Shown here: positions 34,646-43,920 of the stretch, piece by piece | Layout: each line of letters opens with the position of its first letter | Numbering within the stretch: position 1 is the stretch's first letter | Assembly: GCA_002423435.1 (NCBI GenBank) | Contig: DIWE01000009.1 | Span: 190,153-254,152 of the forward strand | Direction of reading: 5' to 3' | DNA length: 64,000 nt | DNA from: Clostridiales bacterium UBA6114 | GTDB lineage: Bacteria > Bacillota > Clostridia > Oscillospirales > Butyricicoccaceae | Made by a program: the position numbers and the translations under genes | The notes under the pieces: model-generated | Seen by the model: only the letters and a program-made list of their open reading frames with translations | Databases searched by the model: none | Told to the model about the DNA's origin: nothing

Positions 34646-36568
34646 TCAGAGGATTTCGCTCGCAACCCTGTTTTTGACTCTCTTGCTTTTGTGATAATGG
34701 TAGACATATACGCCTGAAATCGCGAAGTAAGCGGGGATATTCAGCGCGGTATAGGGCATGAAGATCAAAATGCTCGAACCGATCATGACGGCTCTTTCAA
34801 CAATATTGACTTTTAAGTTGTTCCAGTACCCTCCGAACGCAACCGCGAGCGTCGTTGAAACGAAAACGACGTTTAATAGCCCGATCGCGATTTCCGAAAC
34901 CGTGCCCTGCAGCACGATCGATGGGTCGAAAACGATCATAAAGGGAACGACAAACCCCGCGATCCCGAGCTTGGTTGCCGTCGCCGCCGTTTTGATCGGG
35001 CTCGCCTCCGCGATTCCGGCGGCGACAAACGCCGTCAGCGCGACCGGAGGCGTAATATTCGAAATCAGGCCGAAATAAAACGCGAAGATATGGGCCGAGA
35101 TCGGATTGACTCCCGCCGAAACCAGGGGTGGAACCGCAAGGGCGGCGACGATAATGTAGCAGGCGACGGTGGGAAGCGCCATGCCCATAATGAGCGAGGC
35201 GATCGCGGCCATGATCAGCATGATGTAAATATTCCCCCCGGAAATAACGACCATCAGCGACGTCATTTTGATCGCAAGCCCGGTCAGGTCGACGATGCCC
35301 AGGATAATGCCCGCGCACGCGCAGGAAACCGCGATGTTGCAGGCCGCGTGGGCCCCGCTTGTACACGACTCGATCAGATTCCGAAATTCAAACTTCCGCT
35401 TTTTGACGATGCTCGCGGCAATCTCGCTTACAAGCAGGACCAGGGTGGCATAAAAGCCGGAAGCGCCGGGGCCGAAACGGAACCCCACCAGCAAAACGAT
35501 CAGCGTGGCGATCGAGAGCAGGAGGTACCACCGCTTTTGAAGGACCGGCCTTAATTCCGGGATTTCCTCCCTTTTCATCCCCTGCAGGTTCAGCTTCTGC
35601 GCCTCAATATCGGTCGCGATAAAGACCGTGAAGAAGTAAAGGAGCGCTGCCGGCAGGGCGACAAGCGTCAGCAGGCCGTAACTGATTCCGAGATATTCCG
35701 CCATGATGAAGGCCGACGCGCCCATGACCGGCGGCATGATCTGGCCCCCGATGGCGGCGCACGCGACAACCGCGCCGGAAAAGTGGGACGTATAGCCCGT
35801 CTGTTTCATCATCGGAATGGTAAAAGACCCGGTGGCCGCCGCATTTGCGGGGCCCGCACCCGATATCATCCCGAACAGGGCGCTTGCCAGGACCGACACC
35901 TTCGCAATCCCTCCGCGCATCCTGCCGAACGCCTTCTGGGAGATCCCCATCATCAGATCGCCTCCGCCGAAGGCGATCATCACGGCGCCGTAAATCATAA
36001 GCGGAAAGATCTCGGTCGCGCTGATCGCGAGCGCCGTGCCCTGGATTCCCTGCACGGTCAGGTAGGTCAGGCTCAATAGCCGCTGGAGGCTTGCGCCGTC
36101 ATGCCCCAGAAAGCCCGGAAAGATCGGGCCGAGAAAATTATAGGCGATAAAAGCGGCGGCGACCATGACCATCGACAGGCCGATCGCCCGCTTCGTCGCG
36201 AGCAGAACCGCCGCGATCGCGAGGATCGCCAACAAGGTGTCGGCAGTCGACAGCCTGATCGTAACGGAAGGGGGAAGCACCCCGCCCGTCAGAAAAATTC
36301 TCATGTTTGTGACGATTCCGCCGAGGATTAACAGGATGCTGGCAAAATCCGAAAAACAAAATTTCGGATTTTTACTCACCGCGAGGCCATTTAAACCGAT
36401 AATCGTTATCGCAAGGCAGAGGTGCAGCGAGGTCTGCATAAAGCCGGTCAGGGGGATGGTCGCCATCGTATATTCGTGAAACAAAACCATGATTATGGCT
36501 ACGACCGTCATCATTCGCTTTGATATGCTTCTGAATTTTTTTATGCCGTTTTCAGCAGTTGCTCCCAT
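34646..36568 (-). CDS. TRAP transporter fused membrane subunit (4TM/12TM, TAXI type)
   Basis: 640 residues with about sixteen or more hydrophobic segments: a short DctQ-like part fused to a DctM-like part, as usual for TAXI systems. DctM-like motifs are SGAGPANAAATGSFTIPMM and MGMALPTVACYIIVAAL. It works with the binding protein encoded just upstream. A hairpin separates the two genes. Confidence 0.93.
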   Translation of the reverse strand: MGATAENGIKKFRSISKRMMTVVAIIMVLFHEYTMATIPLTGFMQTSLHLCLAITIIGLNGLAVSKNPKFCFSDFASILLILGGIVTNMRIFLTGGVLPPSVTIRLSTADTLLAILAIAAVLLATKRAIGLSMVMVAAAFIAYNFLGPIFPGFLGHDGASLQRLLSLTYLTVQGIQGTALAISATEIFPLMIYGAVMIAFGGGDLMMGISQKAFGRMRGGIAKVSVLASALFGMISGAGPANAAATGSFTIPMMKQTGYTSHFSGAVVACAAIGGQIMPPVMGASAFIMAEYLGISYGLLTLVALPAALLYFFTVFIATDIEAQKLNLQGMKREEIPELRPVLQKRWYLLLSIATLIVLLVGFRFGPGASGFYATLVLLVSEIAASIVKKRKFEFRNLIESCTSGAHAACNIAVSCACAGIILGIVDLTGLAIKMTSLMVVISGGNIYIMLIMAAIASLIMGMALPTVACYIIVAALAVPPLVSAGVNPISAHIFAFYFGLISNITPPVALTAFVAAGIAEASPIKTAATATKLGIAGFVVPFMIVFDPSIVLQGTVSEIAIGLLNVVFVSTTLAVAFGGYWNNLKVNIVERAVMIGSSILIFMPYTALNIPAYFAISGVYVYHYHKSKRVKNRVASEIL

Positions 36569-36600
36569 GGACTAGCCCCTTCCTCAAAGTGAAAAGCGGA

Positions 36601-36634
36601 AATGCCGCTTATCATACGTCCCCTAAGCGGCATT
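36601..36634 (-). terminator. Hairpin between TAXI binding protein and permease
   Basis: AATGCCGCTTA (36601-36611) pairs perfectly with TAAGCGGCATT (36624-36634). On the minus strand only TCCGCTTTT follows, so it is a leaky terminator or an mRNA-stabilising end for the binding-protein message. Confidence 0.55.
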
Positions 36635-36653
36635 TTGCCTCTATTCTTGATTT

Positions 36654-37685
36654 CTACTTGATCAGTCCGATTTCTTTGTAGTACCGCTCCGCTCCCGGAT
36701 GCAGGTTAAACGCCGTATATTTCACCGAGTTTTCCGCCGTGCAGCCGACAAGTCCCTTGTATTTTTCAACCATCTGATCATGATTTTCACAAAGAGTTTT
36801 GGTCATCTGGTAAACAATCTCCTCGTCTACGTCGGAGCGCACCAGGATCTCGCCCCACTGCATGAAAAGCGACACCGGCTCCTTTACGGTTCCCTCCGGG
36901 AATAGGTCCGGCTCCACGCTTTCGACGAAGTAGTACGGATATTTTTCGCAGAGCTTTGTAAGTACGTCGGACTCAATCTGCAGGATCCTGAAGCTTTTGG
37001 GATTTGTCGCAAGCTGCGTGAGGATGCTCGAGGGGATCGAATTCGCGACCAGGTTTCCGTCGAGCTTTCCCTCGTTAAACGCGGTCGCCGCGTCGCCCTG
37101 CGCCATGTATTCGCATTTGAAGTCGCTCTCGCCCAAGCCCATAACGTCCAAAAGGCTTGCGTTCATCAGGTATTGCCCGGTACGGCGGTCACCCATCTGC
37201 AGCTTTTTCCCCTTTAAGTCGTAGAGCGAATTTGCTGTCGAATCTCCCGGCACGACGGGGATTGTATAAAGCGCGTTAAACACCATCATCGAGCAGATCG
37301 TATCGGAATCCTTCGGCATGTTCCCCATCACGGCGACATAGTCGGGCGCGGCGGCCATTGCGAATTTGACCTCTCCGGTATCCAGGAGCCCTACGCTCTC
37401 CTGCGAGCCGCCGGCGCGGATCGACATCTCGATGTTCTCCACGTTGGTATTGACCAGCTCGGATACTACCGTTCCCGAATTGTAGTAGCTCCCGCCCATC
37501 GAGCCCGTGGGCATGACGACGCGCAGCTTCTCTTGGTCGGCCTGCGCCGGCTGCGACTGCGACGGCTGTGCCGGGGCGGCGCCGCCCGTGCTTTGGGAGC
37601 CGGGCGATGGGTTTTGGGTGCATCCGGCAAAAACAGCCACAATCAGCGAGACTCCCCCCAGGATTGCCAGCATGCGATTTTTCAT
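36654..37685 (-). CDS. TAXI-family TRAP solute-binding lipoprotein
   Basis: 343 residues. The signal peptide ends in lipobox VFAGC, then a Gln/Pro/Ser-rich linker. The TAXI core has MPTGSMGGSYYNSGTVVSELVN, the usual first binding loop. It delivers the substrate to the fused permease encoded 86 bases downstream. TAXI systems carry glutamate-like and other carboxylates; the actual ligand here is unknown. Confidence 0.92.
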   Translation of the reverse strand: MKNRMLAILGGVSLIVAVFAGCTQNPSPGSQSTGGAAPAQPSQSQPAQADQEKLRVVMPTGSMGGSYYNSGTVVSELVNTNVENIEMSIRAGGSQESVGLLDTGEVKFAMAAAPDYVAVMGNMPKDSDTICSMMVFNALYTIPVVPGDSTANSLYDLKGKKLQMGDRRTGQYLMNASLLDVMGLGESDFKCEYMAQGDAATAFNEGKLDGNLVANSIPSSILTQLATNPKSFRILQIESDVLTKLCEKYPYYFVESVEPDLFPEGTVKEPVSLFMQWGEILVRSDVDEEIVYQMTKTLCENHDQMVEKYKGLVGCTAENSVKYTAFNLHPGAERYYKEIGLIK

Positions 37686-37737
37686 TTTTTCTTTTCTCCT
37701 TCCTTTTCCCTTTATTTTTTAGACAGACTACCTCCCG

Positions 37738-39093
37738 TCAGATCCCACACAATACTTCCCGGTTCTGAAGTTCCGAAACCAGCGCGGCGACCGACTCAGA
37801 CGCCTCCTCGCCGATCACCGGCACCGTCAGCGTTTTAAATTTGTCCCGAACCTGTATTTCGCTCATCGGCCTGTGTACGCTTCCGGACGCGTCGTCAACC
37901 GTTTTGGAGAATACCCGGCCGTCCTCCATGGCGACATCCATCCTGCAGCCCCACATTTCGGGATACCGCTTTGTAAAATCATCCGATGAAAACACCGATA
38001 TTTTCTGAAACAGCTTTTTCAGCGCCGGGTCCGCGATGCGCTCCGGTTCGAATTCCCTCGTCCCCACCCGGCCGCAGGCAATGGCCGAGGCCACGGCAAA
38101 GGGCGTGCTGAACTTTGCCTCCACCGGTTTTAGCGGATATTTTTCCGAGCCGCACTGGATCACGCCGATCTCATAGGTGTGAATATCGATTTTCCGGATC
38201 TCATCCTTGCAAAGCCCCTGCTTTTCCGTAAGCTCCAGGGCGGCGTCTATCGCGCAGTGCGTGCTGCGGCAGCAGGGGTACGGTTTTTTATCCATGTATA
38301 GAAGCTCGTAGCGCTCTCCGAGGCGCTCGTCAAGCTTTGTGACGTCGTATTCGTCCGAGGTCGCGGGGTACAGGCCCCCGTCCGGAGCGGTGAGGACATT
38401 GCGCGGCCCGGTCATCCCGGAAAGCGCCATCAGCGCCGCCGTTACGCCGTTTTGTGCAGCCCTCGCGGGGTGGAGCTTCTTGCAGCTCGCCCCCGACTGA
38501 AGAAACGCCCACAGCCCGGACGACTGGGTCCCGGCCATGCCCAAGGCGTCGGAGGTCTGCCCCTCGGATAGGCCGAAAAGCTTCGCGCAGGCGGCGGCAG
38601 CGCCAAAGGTGCCCGCCGTCCCGGTGACATGCCAGCCCCTTAACCGGTGGCTTTTCACCCCGAAGCCCATTCCGACCCTCGCCATCACCTCATAGCCCGC
38701 GATGACCGCTTCCAGAAACCTCTTTCCCGTCGCGCGGCGCGCCTGGGATACGCCGAACGCTGCCGGCACGACGACCGTTCCGATATGGGTCTTCGACATC
38801 GGATGCACATCGTCGAGCTCCAGCGCGTGCGCCATCATCGCATTCAGGAACACCCCGTCCTTCAAGGCCGTATTTTTCCGGTGTCCCCAGACGGCGACAG
38901 GGTATTCCGGGTCGAAACAGGAATATTTCAGGACATTTTCCACCACCGTGGGGATTTCCTCGTAAAATGCCGCACCGATCCCCGCGCCCAGGCAGTCCAG
39001 CACGCACAGCTTCGCCGCTTCCACGACCCGCGCCGGAACGTCTTCCAATGTCAAACCGCATATAAATTCCGAAACCTTCTTAAATTCATCCAT
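37738..39093 (-). CDS. MmgE/PrpD-family dehydratase
   Basis: 451 residues, typical of the family. It has VPAAFGVSQARRATGKRFLEAVIAGYEV, GWHVTGTAGTFGAAAACAKLFGLSE and KKPYPCCRSTHCAIDAAL. PrpD dehydrates 2-methylcitrate to 2-methylaconitate; other members act on citrate analogues or do cis-aconitate decarboxylation. Given the citrate lyase, aconitase-like and PrpF proteins nearby, it probably dehydrates a substituted citrate-like acid. Confidence 0.9.
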   Translation of the reverse strand: MDEFKKVSEFICGLTLEDVPARVVEAAKLCVLDCLGAGIGAAFYEEIPTVVENVLKYSCFDPEYPVAVWGHRKNTALKDGVFLNAMMAHALELDDVHPMSKTHIGTVVVPAAFGVSQARRATGKRFLEAVIAGYEVMARVGMGFGVKSHRLRGWHVTGTAGTFGAAAACAKLFGLSEGQTSDALGMAGTQSSGLWAFLQSGASCKKLHPARAAQNGVTAALMALSGMTGPRNVLTAPDGGLYPATSDEYDVTKLDERLGERYELLYMDKKPYPCCRSTHCAIDAALELTEKQGLCKDEIRKIDIHTYEIGVIQCGSEKYPLKPVEAKFSTPFAVASAIACGRVGTREFEPERIADPALKKLFQKISVFSSDDFTKRYPEMWGCRMDVAMEDGRVFSKTVDDASGSVHRPMSEIQVRDKFKTLTVPVIGEEASESVAALVSELQNREVLCGI

Positions 39094-39149
39094 TTTAAGC
39101 TTTCACCTTTTCATTGATGTCACGGCGGTATTTTTCTTTCCGCCCGAGC

Positions 39150-40424
39150 CTATGCCTTGCCGCCCGTCACCCTCGGAATCAGGCTGACCGCGTGCGGCAG
39201 AACGATCATCCGCTTCGCCGGCCGCAGCCTTAATGCCTCATCAACGGCGACCTGCAGGTCGGGGGCCCAGCGGATATGCATTTTTTCAAGGATTTCCCCG
39301 TTTAAATATTTTGAAACGATGATCACGCTTCCCTTGGTAAGCGCCCTTGCAAACATGAACGCCTTGTTGCTGCCGACCGAGTAGCCCTCGGCCCTGAAAC
39401 GCTCTATGACCTCCTCGGGCGTCGCCGCCTCCTCCATCCAGGTCCTGAACACCCCTTCCCCGATCCCGTCCGGACATTCGGCCACCAGGATAAAAACGCC
39501 GCCCTGCGTAAGGAGCGGTTCGGCCGCGGAAAGGCCCTTTTGCGACTGGTAGAGGTTTATATCCCTCGGGGTTCCGCCGGGGCTCGTTACAATGATGTCC
39601 GCCAAAGACGGGATATGGACCTCGCTGAGCCTTCTGCAGATCGCCATCCCGGCTTCATGCGCCGCCTCCATATCCCCCGCGACAAAGGCGACGTTTTGCT
39701 TATGCGGGTTTTGAACCGCGTTTACGATAAACTTTACGCTGACCATTTTTGCGGCCTCGACCGCCGCGGAGTGAAAGTCGTTGCCGTCGACAAACCCCAT
39801 GGCGGGCTGCATCGGGCGGTAGGGAAACGAATGGTGGATCTTAAGGGTCCTGATACCCGCGACACCCGGTACGATGCTCTTTCTTCCGCCGCTGAAGCCC
39901 GCGGCGTGATGCGGCGCGATCAGCCCCGTCGCAATGACGCACGAGGCGTTCGCCACCACCGAGTTTACGTAAACCGGCATGCCCTTTTCGGTATTGCCGA
40001 CAAGCGTAAGCCCCTCGTCGCGGTTACAGTCGTGGACGACCATTTTCAGCCTGTCGTAATATTCGCCCACGATATCCCTTTTTTCCGGCTCCGTCGGGGC
40101 GCGGTGGGTTCCCGTCGCGAACACGAGCGTGATCTGCCCGTCTTTTACACCGCTTTTCTCAAGGCTCCCCATGATGCCTCTCAGCATTTCCTTCGTCGGG
40201 CCGGGCCTTGTCTGGTCGTTCACCAGGATGACAACCGTATCGTCCGGCCGGACAATTCTCTCCAGGGTGTCCGAGCCGATCGGGCGGCGCATCGCGTCTT
40301 TGATCATGGTCATGATATCGGCCGTCGGTTCGGTTTTTGGGAAATCGATTGTCCGTATATCCACGTCGTCGGGAACGCAGGCGCTTTGCGCGCCGCTTCC
40401 GCTGGGCAGGCTTATGTACTGCAT
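39150..40424 (-). CDS. LarA-like nickel-dependent hydroxyacid racemase/epimerase, second copy
   Basis: 424 residues. All key LarA positions are present: D70 and R73 (NDQTRP), H107 (GTHR), H172 and K182 (APHHAAGFSGGRKS), H197/H198, and K296 (SQKG). It is clearly diverged from the copy at 2398-3666. GGGGGAG lies 5 bases before the ATG. In an operon for a carboxylic acid it probably inverts a hydroxyl-bearing carbon so that the next dehydrogenase or dehydratase can act. Confidence 0.87.
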   Translation of the reverse strand: MQYISLPSGSGAQSACVPDDVDIRTIDFPKTEPTADIMTMIKDAMRRPIGSDTLERIVRPDDTVVILVNDQTRPGPTKEMLRGIMGSLEKSGVKDGQITLVFATGTHRAPTEPEKRDIVGEYYDRLKMVVHDCNRDEGLTLVGNTEKGMPVYVNSVVANASCVIATGLIAPHHAAGFSGGRKSIVPGVAGIRTLKIHHSFPYRPMQPAMGFVDGNDFHSAAVEAAKMVSVKFIVNAVQNPHKQNVAFVAGDMEAAHEAGMAICRRLSEVHIPSLADIIVTSPGGTPRDINLYQSQKGLSAAEPLLTQGGVFILVAECPDGIGEGVFRTWMEEAATPEEVIERFRAEGYSVGSNKAFMFARALTKGSVIIVSKYLNGEILEKMHIRWAPDLQVAVDEALRLRPAKRMIVLPHAVSLIPRVTGGKA

Positions 40425-40481
40425 TTAACTCCCCCACTTTTACGATTGAAATATGCAATCAGCAAAGCCGGGCTCATCCCG

Positions 40482-41645
40482 TCACGCGGTCCGGCTGTTC
40501 AGCGTTTCGAGCAGGTAATCGGTAAACTCCGCCGTCGACGCGTCCTCCGGCATCGTCGTGAGGACGACCTTCCGCTCCGTCACCGTGCAGGTTTCGAGCG
40601 CCGCGTCCAGCCGGTTCTTTCTGTCCCCGTAACCGATATGCGAAAGCATCGCCCCGACGGCCCTGATGAGGCTGCACGGGTCGGCGTAGTCCCCCCTGCC
40701 GTGGCTGATGAGGTACGGGGCGGTGCCGTGGACCGCCTCGAACACCGCGTATTTCTTCCCGATGTTTGCGCTGCAGGCGGTGCCCAGGCCCCCCTGAAGC
40801 TCCGCGGCAACGTCTGTGACAATATCTCCGTAAAGGTTTGGAAGCACGAAAACCTCAAGGCCCGCGTTAAACTCCGGGTCCATCAGCTTTGCAGCCGTCG
40901 CGTCGACGAGGCGCTCCTCGACCCCGATCCCGGGGTATCCCTCCGCAACCCGGCGGACCGCTTTTTGCAGGTTTCCGTCGGTCAGCTTGACAATGTTCGC
41001 CTTTGTCACGACCGTTACGTTCTTTTTTCCGTTGTTTTTGGCATATTCGAAGGCGGCGCGGGCGATTCTTTCCGAGCCCTGCCTCGTTTCCACCACAAAA
41101 TCGACCGCGAGGTCGTCGTTTACCTGAATCCCCTTGTTTCCCCAGATATAGGCGCCCTCGATGTTCTCCCTGAAAAAGACCCAGTCGATGTTCTTTTGGG
41201 GAATTTTGATCGGCCTGACCGCGGCAAACAAATCCAGGCCCCGCCGCAGCGCGGAATTCGCGCTTAACAGATTGGGCCACGGGTCCCCCGCCCTCGGCGT
41301 CACCAGCGGGCCCTTAATAAGCACGTTGCAGGCCCTGATTTCGTCCATGACGCCGTCCGGTATGGTCTGCAGCTTGGCCGCCCGGTTTTCGATGGTCAGC
41401 CCGCCGATCTGTTTTAACTGTATTTTGCCCGAGTCAAGTTCCTCCTTCATCAGCAGGCGGAGCACGCGAAGCGCCTGCTTCATGATGCCCGGGCCGATCC
41501 CGTCGCCGGGCAGTATGCCGACGACAATGCTGTCGAGCTTCCCGTAATCGACGAAATCCCCGGCAGCTTTCATGCCTTCAATGCGCAAAAGCTCGCCTTT
41601 AATCAGCTCCTCCAGCTTCTGTTTTGCCTGTTCGATTTCTGTCAT
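40482..41645 (-). CDS. Isocitrate/isopropylmalate dehydrogenase-family (beta-decarboxylating) enzyme
   Basis: 387 residues with an N-terminal helical extension of about 40. The family core is intact: GILPGDGIGPGIM, FFRENIEGAYIWGNKG, VTKANIVKLTDG, LPNLYGDIVTDVAAELQGG and FEAVHGTAP. It oxidises a 2-hydroxy acid with a beta-carboxylate and releases CO2. The residues that choose isocitrate, isopropylmalate, homoisocitrate or tartrate cannot be settled here. GGGAGG precedes the ATG. It sits between an SDR and the LarA-like gene. Confidence 0.88.
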   Translation of the reverse strand: MTEIEQAKQKLEELIKGELLRIEGMKAAGDFVDYGKLDSIVVGILPGDGIGPGIMKQALRVLRLLMKEELDSGKIQLKQIGGLTIENRAAKLQTIPDGVMDEIRACNVLIKGPLVTPRAGDPWPNLLSANSALRRGLDLFAAVRPIKIPQKNIDWVFFRENIEGAYIWGNKGIQVNDDLAVDFVVETRQGSERIARAAFEYAKNNGKKNVTVVTKANIVKLTDGNLQKAVRRVAEGYPGIGVEERLVDATAAKLMDPEFNAGLEVFVLPNLYGDIVTDVAAELQGGLGTACSANIGKKYAVFEAVHGTAPYLISHGRGDYADPCSLIRAVGAMLSHIGYGDRKNRLDAALETCTVTERKVVLTTMPEDASTAEFTDYLLETLNSRTA

Positions 41646-41733
41646 GATGCCCTCCCGTTTACATGTGCCGTCGGCTTATTTTGTTTTCAATTGATGCATG
41701 ATACATGATATGTATGCCCGATATACCGCGGTT

Positions 41734-42519
41734 TTACAGACTGACGTTGACGCCGCCCATATAGCCGGTATCGTCCCGATCCACCGCCCTGCCGGCGACC
41801 TCCCGGCCGATAAGGCTTACGCCGTCGTCCCGCGGGTCGTAGCCGATGATATTTTTCGCGGGGGCAAGATCCCAATAGGCCCCCGTATTTTTGGATGTGA
41901 TAAAAAGGGTGGCAAATTTCAGCGCGCCGTTTGCGTCAATGGAGCACTCGACCGCCTGCACCAGATCCCGGTGGCTTAAGAAGATGCGCGCGGTCCGCAG
42001 ACTCCTCGGCCTGTCCTCGGCATTTAAATGCCCGATGCGCAGATTGATGCCGGACAGATTGTATCTGTCGGAATAATAGCGCCCCATGAGCTCGTTGAAG
42101 CATTTATTAAGGCCGTAAAAGCTGTCCGGGCGCATCGGCGAATTCTCGTCGACCTTCTCGTCCACCTTATAAAAGCCGACGGTATGGTTCGACGAGGTGA
42201 AGATCACCCGCCCGACACCGTTTGACAGGGCGGCCTCATAGACGTTGTAGCCGCCGACGATATTGGACGGCACCTGCTCGCTTTCAAAACGTTCCCGGAA
42301 GCGGTCCTTCATATAAAAGGCGCAGTGCACAACGACGTCGACGCCGCGAAAGGCTTCCCTGCATGCGTCCGGGTCGCGCACGTCAAGCCGCCCGATGCCG
42401 TTTTCCTCGTCCGCCCTGCGGCTTGTGGCGACGACATCGTATTTCCCGCTCGCTTTGAGACCCTTCAGCAGGGCGAGCCCGACCTGTCCCCCCGCCCCGG
42501 TGATCAACACTTTTTTCAC
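41734..42519 (-). CDS. NAD-dependent epimerase/dehydratase-family SDR, uronate-dehydrogenase-like
   Basis: 261 residues from a GTG at 42519 with GGAAGGG 6 bases upstream; an earlier GTG has no ribosome site. The Rossmann motif is TGAGGQVGLAL, the catalytic pair is YGLNK, and VDVVVHCAFYMK plus the ISLRIGHL-like INLRIGHL stretch resemble uronate dehydrogenases. It could oxidise a sugar acid or an epimerisable hydroxy acid with NAD. First gene of the operon driven by element copy 2. Confidence 0.8.
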   Translation of the reverse strand: MKKVLITGAGGQVGLALLKGLKASGKYDVVATSRRADEENGIGRLDVRDPDACREAFRGVDVVVHCAFYMKDRFRERFESEQVPSNIVGGYNVYEAALSNGVGRVIFTSSNHTVGFYKVDEKVDENSPMRPDSFYGLNKCFNELMGRYYSDRYNLSGINLRIGHLNAEDRPRSLRTARIFLSHRDLVQAVECSIDANGALKFATLFITSKNTGAYWDLAPAKNIIGYDPRDDGVSLIGREVAGRAVDRDDTGYMGGVNVSL

Positions 42520-42641
42520 CGCAATCCCTTCCTTCACAACCGATATTACGATTTTACTGTTATGAGCTCTCCATGGCAGACTGGGTGGTTCGATAAACGG
42601 CGGCCTCGTGATAGATAAATCATACCGTCAAATAAACCAAA

Positions 42642-42687
42642 GGTAAAATAGTATAAAATTATAATTCATTATAAATAAAATTTATGG
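42642..42687 (-). promoter_or_regulatory. Shared 46-bp promoter element, copy 2 (SDR operon)
   Basis: Minus strand begins CCATAAATTTTATTTATAAT and ends TTTTATACTATTTTACC, with -10 TATACT at 42655-42650. It differs from copy 1 at a handful of positions and by one inserted base. Between it and the LysR terminator (42688-42785) I see nothing else. Confidence 0.8.
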
Positions 42688-42785
42688 ATTATGCACATTG
42701 ATGCGATCTGCAAAGCACGTCTGCCTGTACGGCCGCGCGGGGTTCGGGAGGCGGTCAGGGGCGGATTTGCCTCTTATGCTCATGA

Positions 42786-42829
42786 TAAAAAAGCCCTGCG
42801 ACTGTATCCATGGGATATTATCGCAGGGC
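42786..42829 (-). terminator. Terminator of the LysR-family gene
   Basis: On the minus strand GCCCTGCGA pairs with TCGCAGGGC (42829-42821 with 42801-42793), followed by TTTTTT. Confidence 0.82.
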
Positions 42830-42897
42830 GGTGCTGAAAAGCCGATATCTTATACTTATTGTAATTATTCCAAAAAATTCAGCTTTCCGTATTATAT

Positions 42898-43770
42898 TTA
42901 CGCGTCGACGGAATCGATTTCCATATCCATCAGATACCGGATGAACAGATCCACCTGCGGAAGGTCGATATACGCGTGCTTGTAAAAAATATATGTATTG
43001 CGGACAAACGGGCTCCCGTCCGCAAAATACAGGTTTTCGCGATAGCCCGTAAACTTCTCGAGGCAAATCTCCGGCAAAATCGCCCAGCCGATCCCGTTTC
43101 TGACCAGCGCGAGGCAAGCGTCGATGCTGTCGACCCATATTTTCGCCTTTTCCTCGGAGCCGATGTTATTCCTGTACCAGTCGTTGATCTGCCCCTGGAG
43201 CACCGAGTCCGACTTATGCCCGATGTAGAGAGTGTCCCTTAACTGTTCCCTTGACAGCTTTTCCTGGCTCACGAGGCAGATCGGCTCGGTGGAGAGCCTT
43301 TTCTTTCCTTCGTCCCATTTAAACTCCCCGCGCAATACGGCTACCGAAATTTCATTCCTTTGGATCAATTTATGCAACGTCACGCTTTTTTCCGTCAGGA
43401 TGTTGACGTCCACCTTCGGAAAATCGTGGAGATATTTTTTTAAATACTGGGGCAGCTTATAGCGCGCAAAGTTGACGGACGCGCCGATCCGGAGCGTTCC
43501 CTCCACGCTGTCGTGGTTTATACAGACGTGATCCCTCATCTGGCGCATATTTGCGGTCATATCCCGCATATACGGAATAATGCTCTCGCCGATCGGCGTA
43601 AAGATCACGCCCTTTTTTGAACGCAGCAAAATCGGCGCCCCCAGGTCCTCCTCGATCTTCTTGATCCGGCTTGTCAGGGCCGGCTGCGTCATAAAGAGCT
43701 TTTCGGATGTTTTCGTAATATTTTTCAGTTCGAACAAAGACAGGATGATCTCAAAATCCTTTTCGTCCAT
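42898..43770 (-). CDS. LysR-family transcriptional regulator
   Basis: 290 residues from the ATG at 43770 (MDEKDFEIIL). The winged helix shows ITKTSEKLFMTQPALTSRIKKIEEDLG, the LysR signature, followed by a periplasmic-binding-protein-like sensor domain. LysR proteins usually activate a divergent operon in response to a pathway acid and repress themselves. It is divergent from the aconitase-like/prpF operon; the shared promoter element lies in the gap, and its own promoter overlaps that element. Confidence 0.92.
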   Translation of the reverse strand: MDEKDFEIILSLFELKNITKTSEKLFMTQPALTSRIKKIEEDLGAPILLRSKKGVIFTPIGESIIPYMRDMTANMRQMRDHVCINHDSVEGTLRIGASVNFARYKLPQYLKKYLHDFPKVDVNILTEKSVTLHKLIQRNEISVAVLRGEFKWDEGKKRLSTEPICLVSQEKLSREQLRDTLYIGHKSDSVLQGQINDWYRNNIGSEEKAKIWVDSIDACLALVRNGIGWAILPEICLEKFTGYRENLYFADGSPFVRNTYIFYKHAYIDLPQVDLFIRYLMDMEIDSVDA

Positions 43771-43785
43771 TCTATCACCAAGCAT

Positions 43786-43831
43786 CCATAAAATTTTTCT
43801 ATCAATATTTATAATATTATACTATTTTACT
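43786..43831 (+). promoter_or_regulatory. Shared 46-bp promoter element, copy 3 (aconitase-like/prpF operon)
   Basis: Plus strand begins CCATAAAATTTTTCTATCAA and ends ATTATACTATTTTACT, with -10 TATACT at 43818-43823. It points to the gene at 43921. The first half is the most diverged of the three copies, while the -10 half is nearly identical. Confidence 0.8.
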
Positions 43832-43844
43832 TTTTAATTATCAA
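43816..43844 (-). promoter_or_regulatory. Promoter of the LysR-family gene, overlapping element copy 3
   Basis: Minus strand TTGATA (43844-43839), 17 bases, TATAAT (43821-43816). Its -10 overlaps the -10 of the divergent promoter, so only one can be used at a time. Confidence 0.75.
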
Positions 43845-43920
43845 CATTCTATAATATGGCTGACATGTTCTTTCTTTTTTGCACATTTTGCTGCGGCCGA
43901 CTGCCCGGAAGGAGAAAGCA

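Noticed and set aside
39540..41267. A 575-codon plus-strand open frame opposite the LarA-like and dehydrogenase genes
   Set aside because: The minus-strand genes have complete family motifs and ribosome sites. The plus frame has biased Arg/Asp/Val composition, no known motif and no promoter; GC-rich coding DNA often leaves such shadows open.
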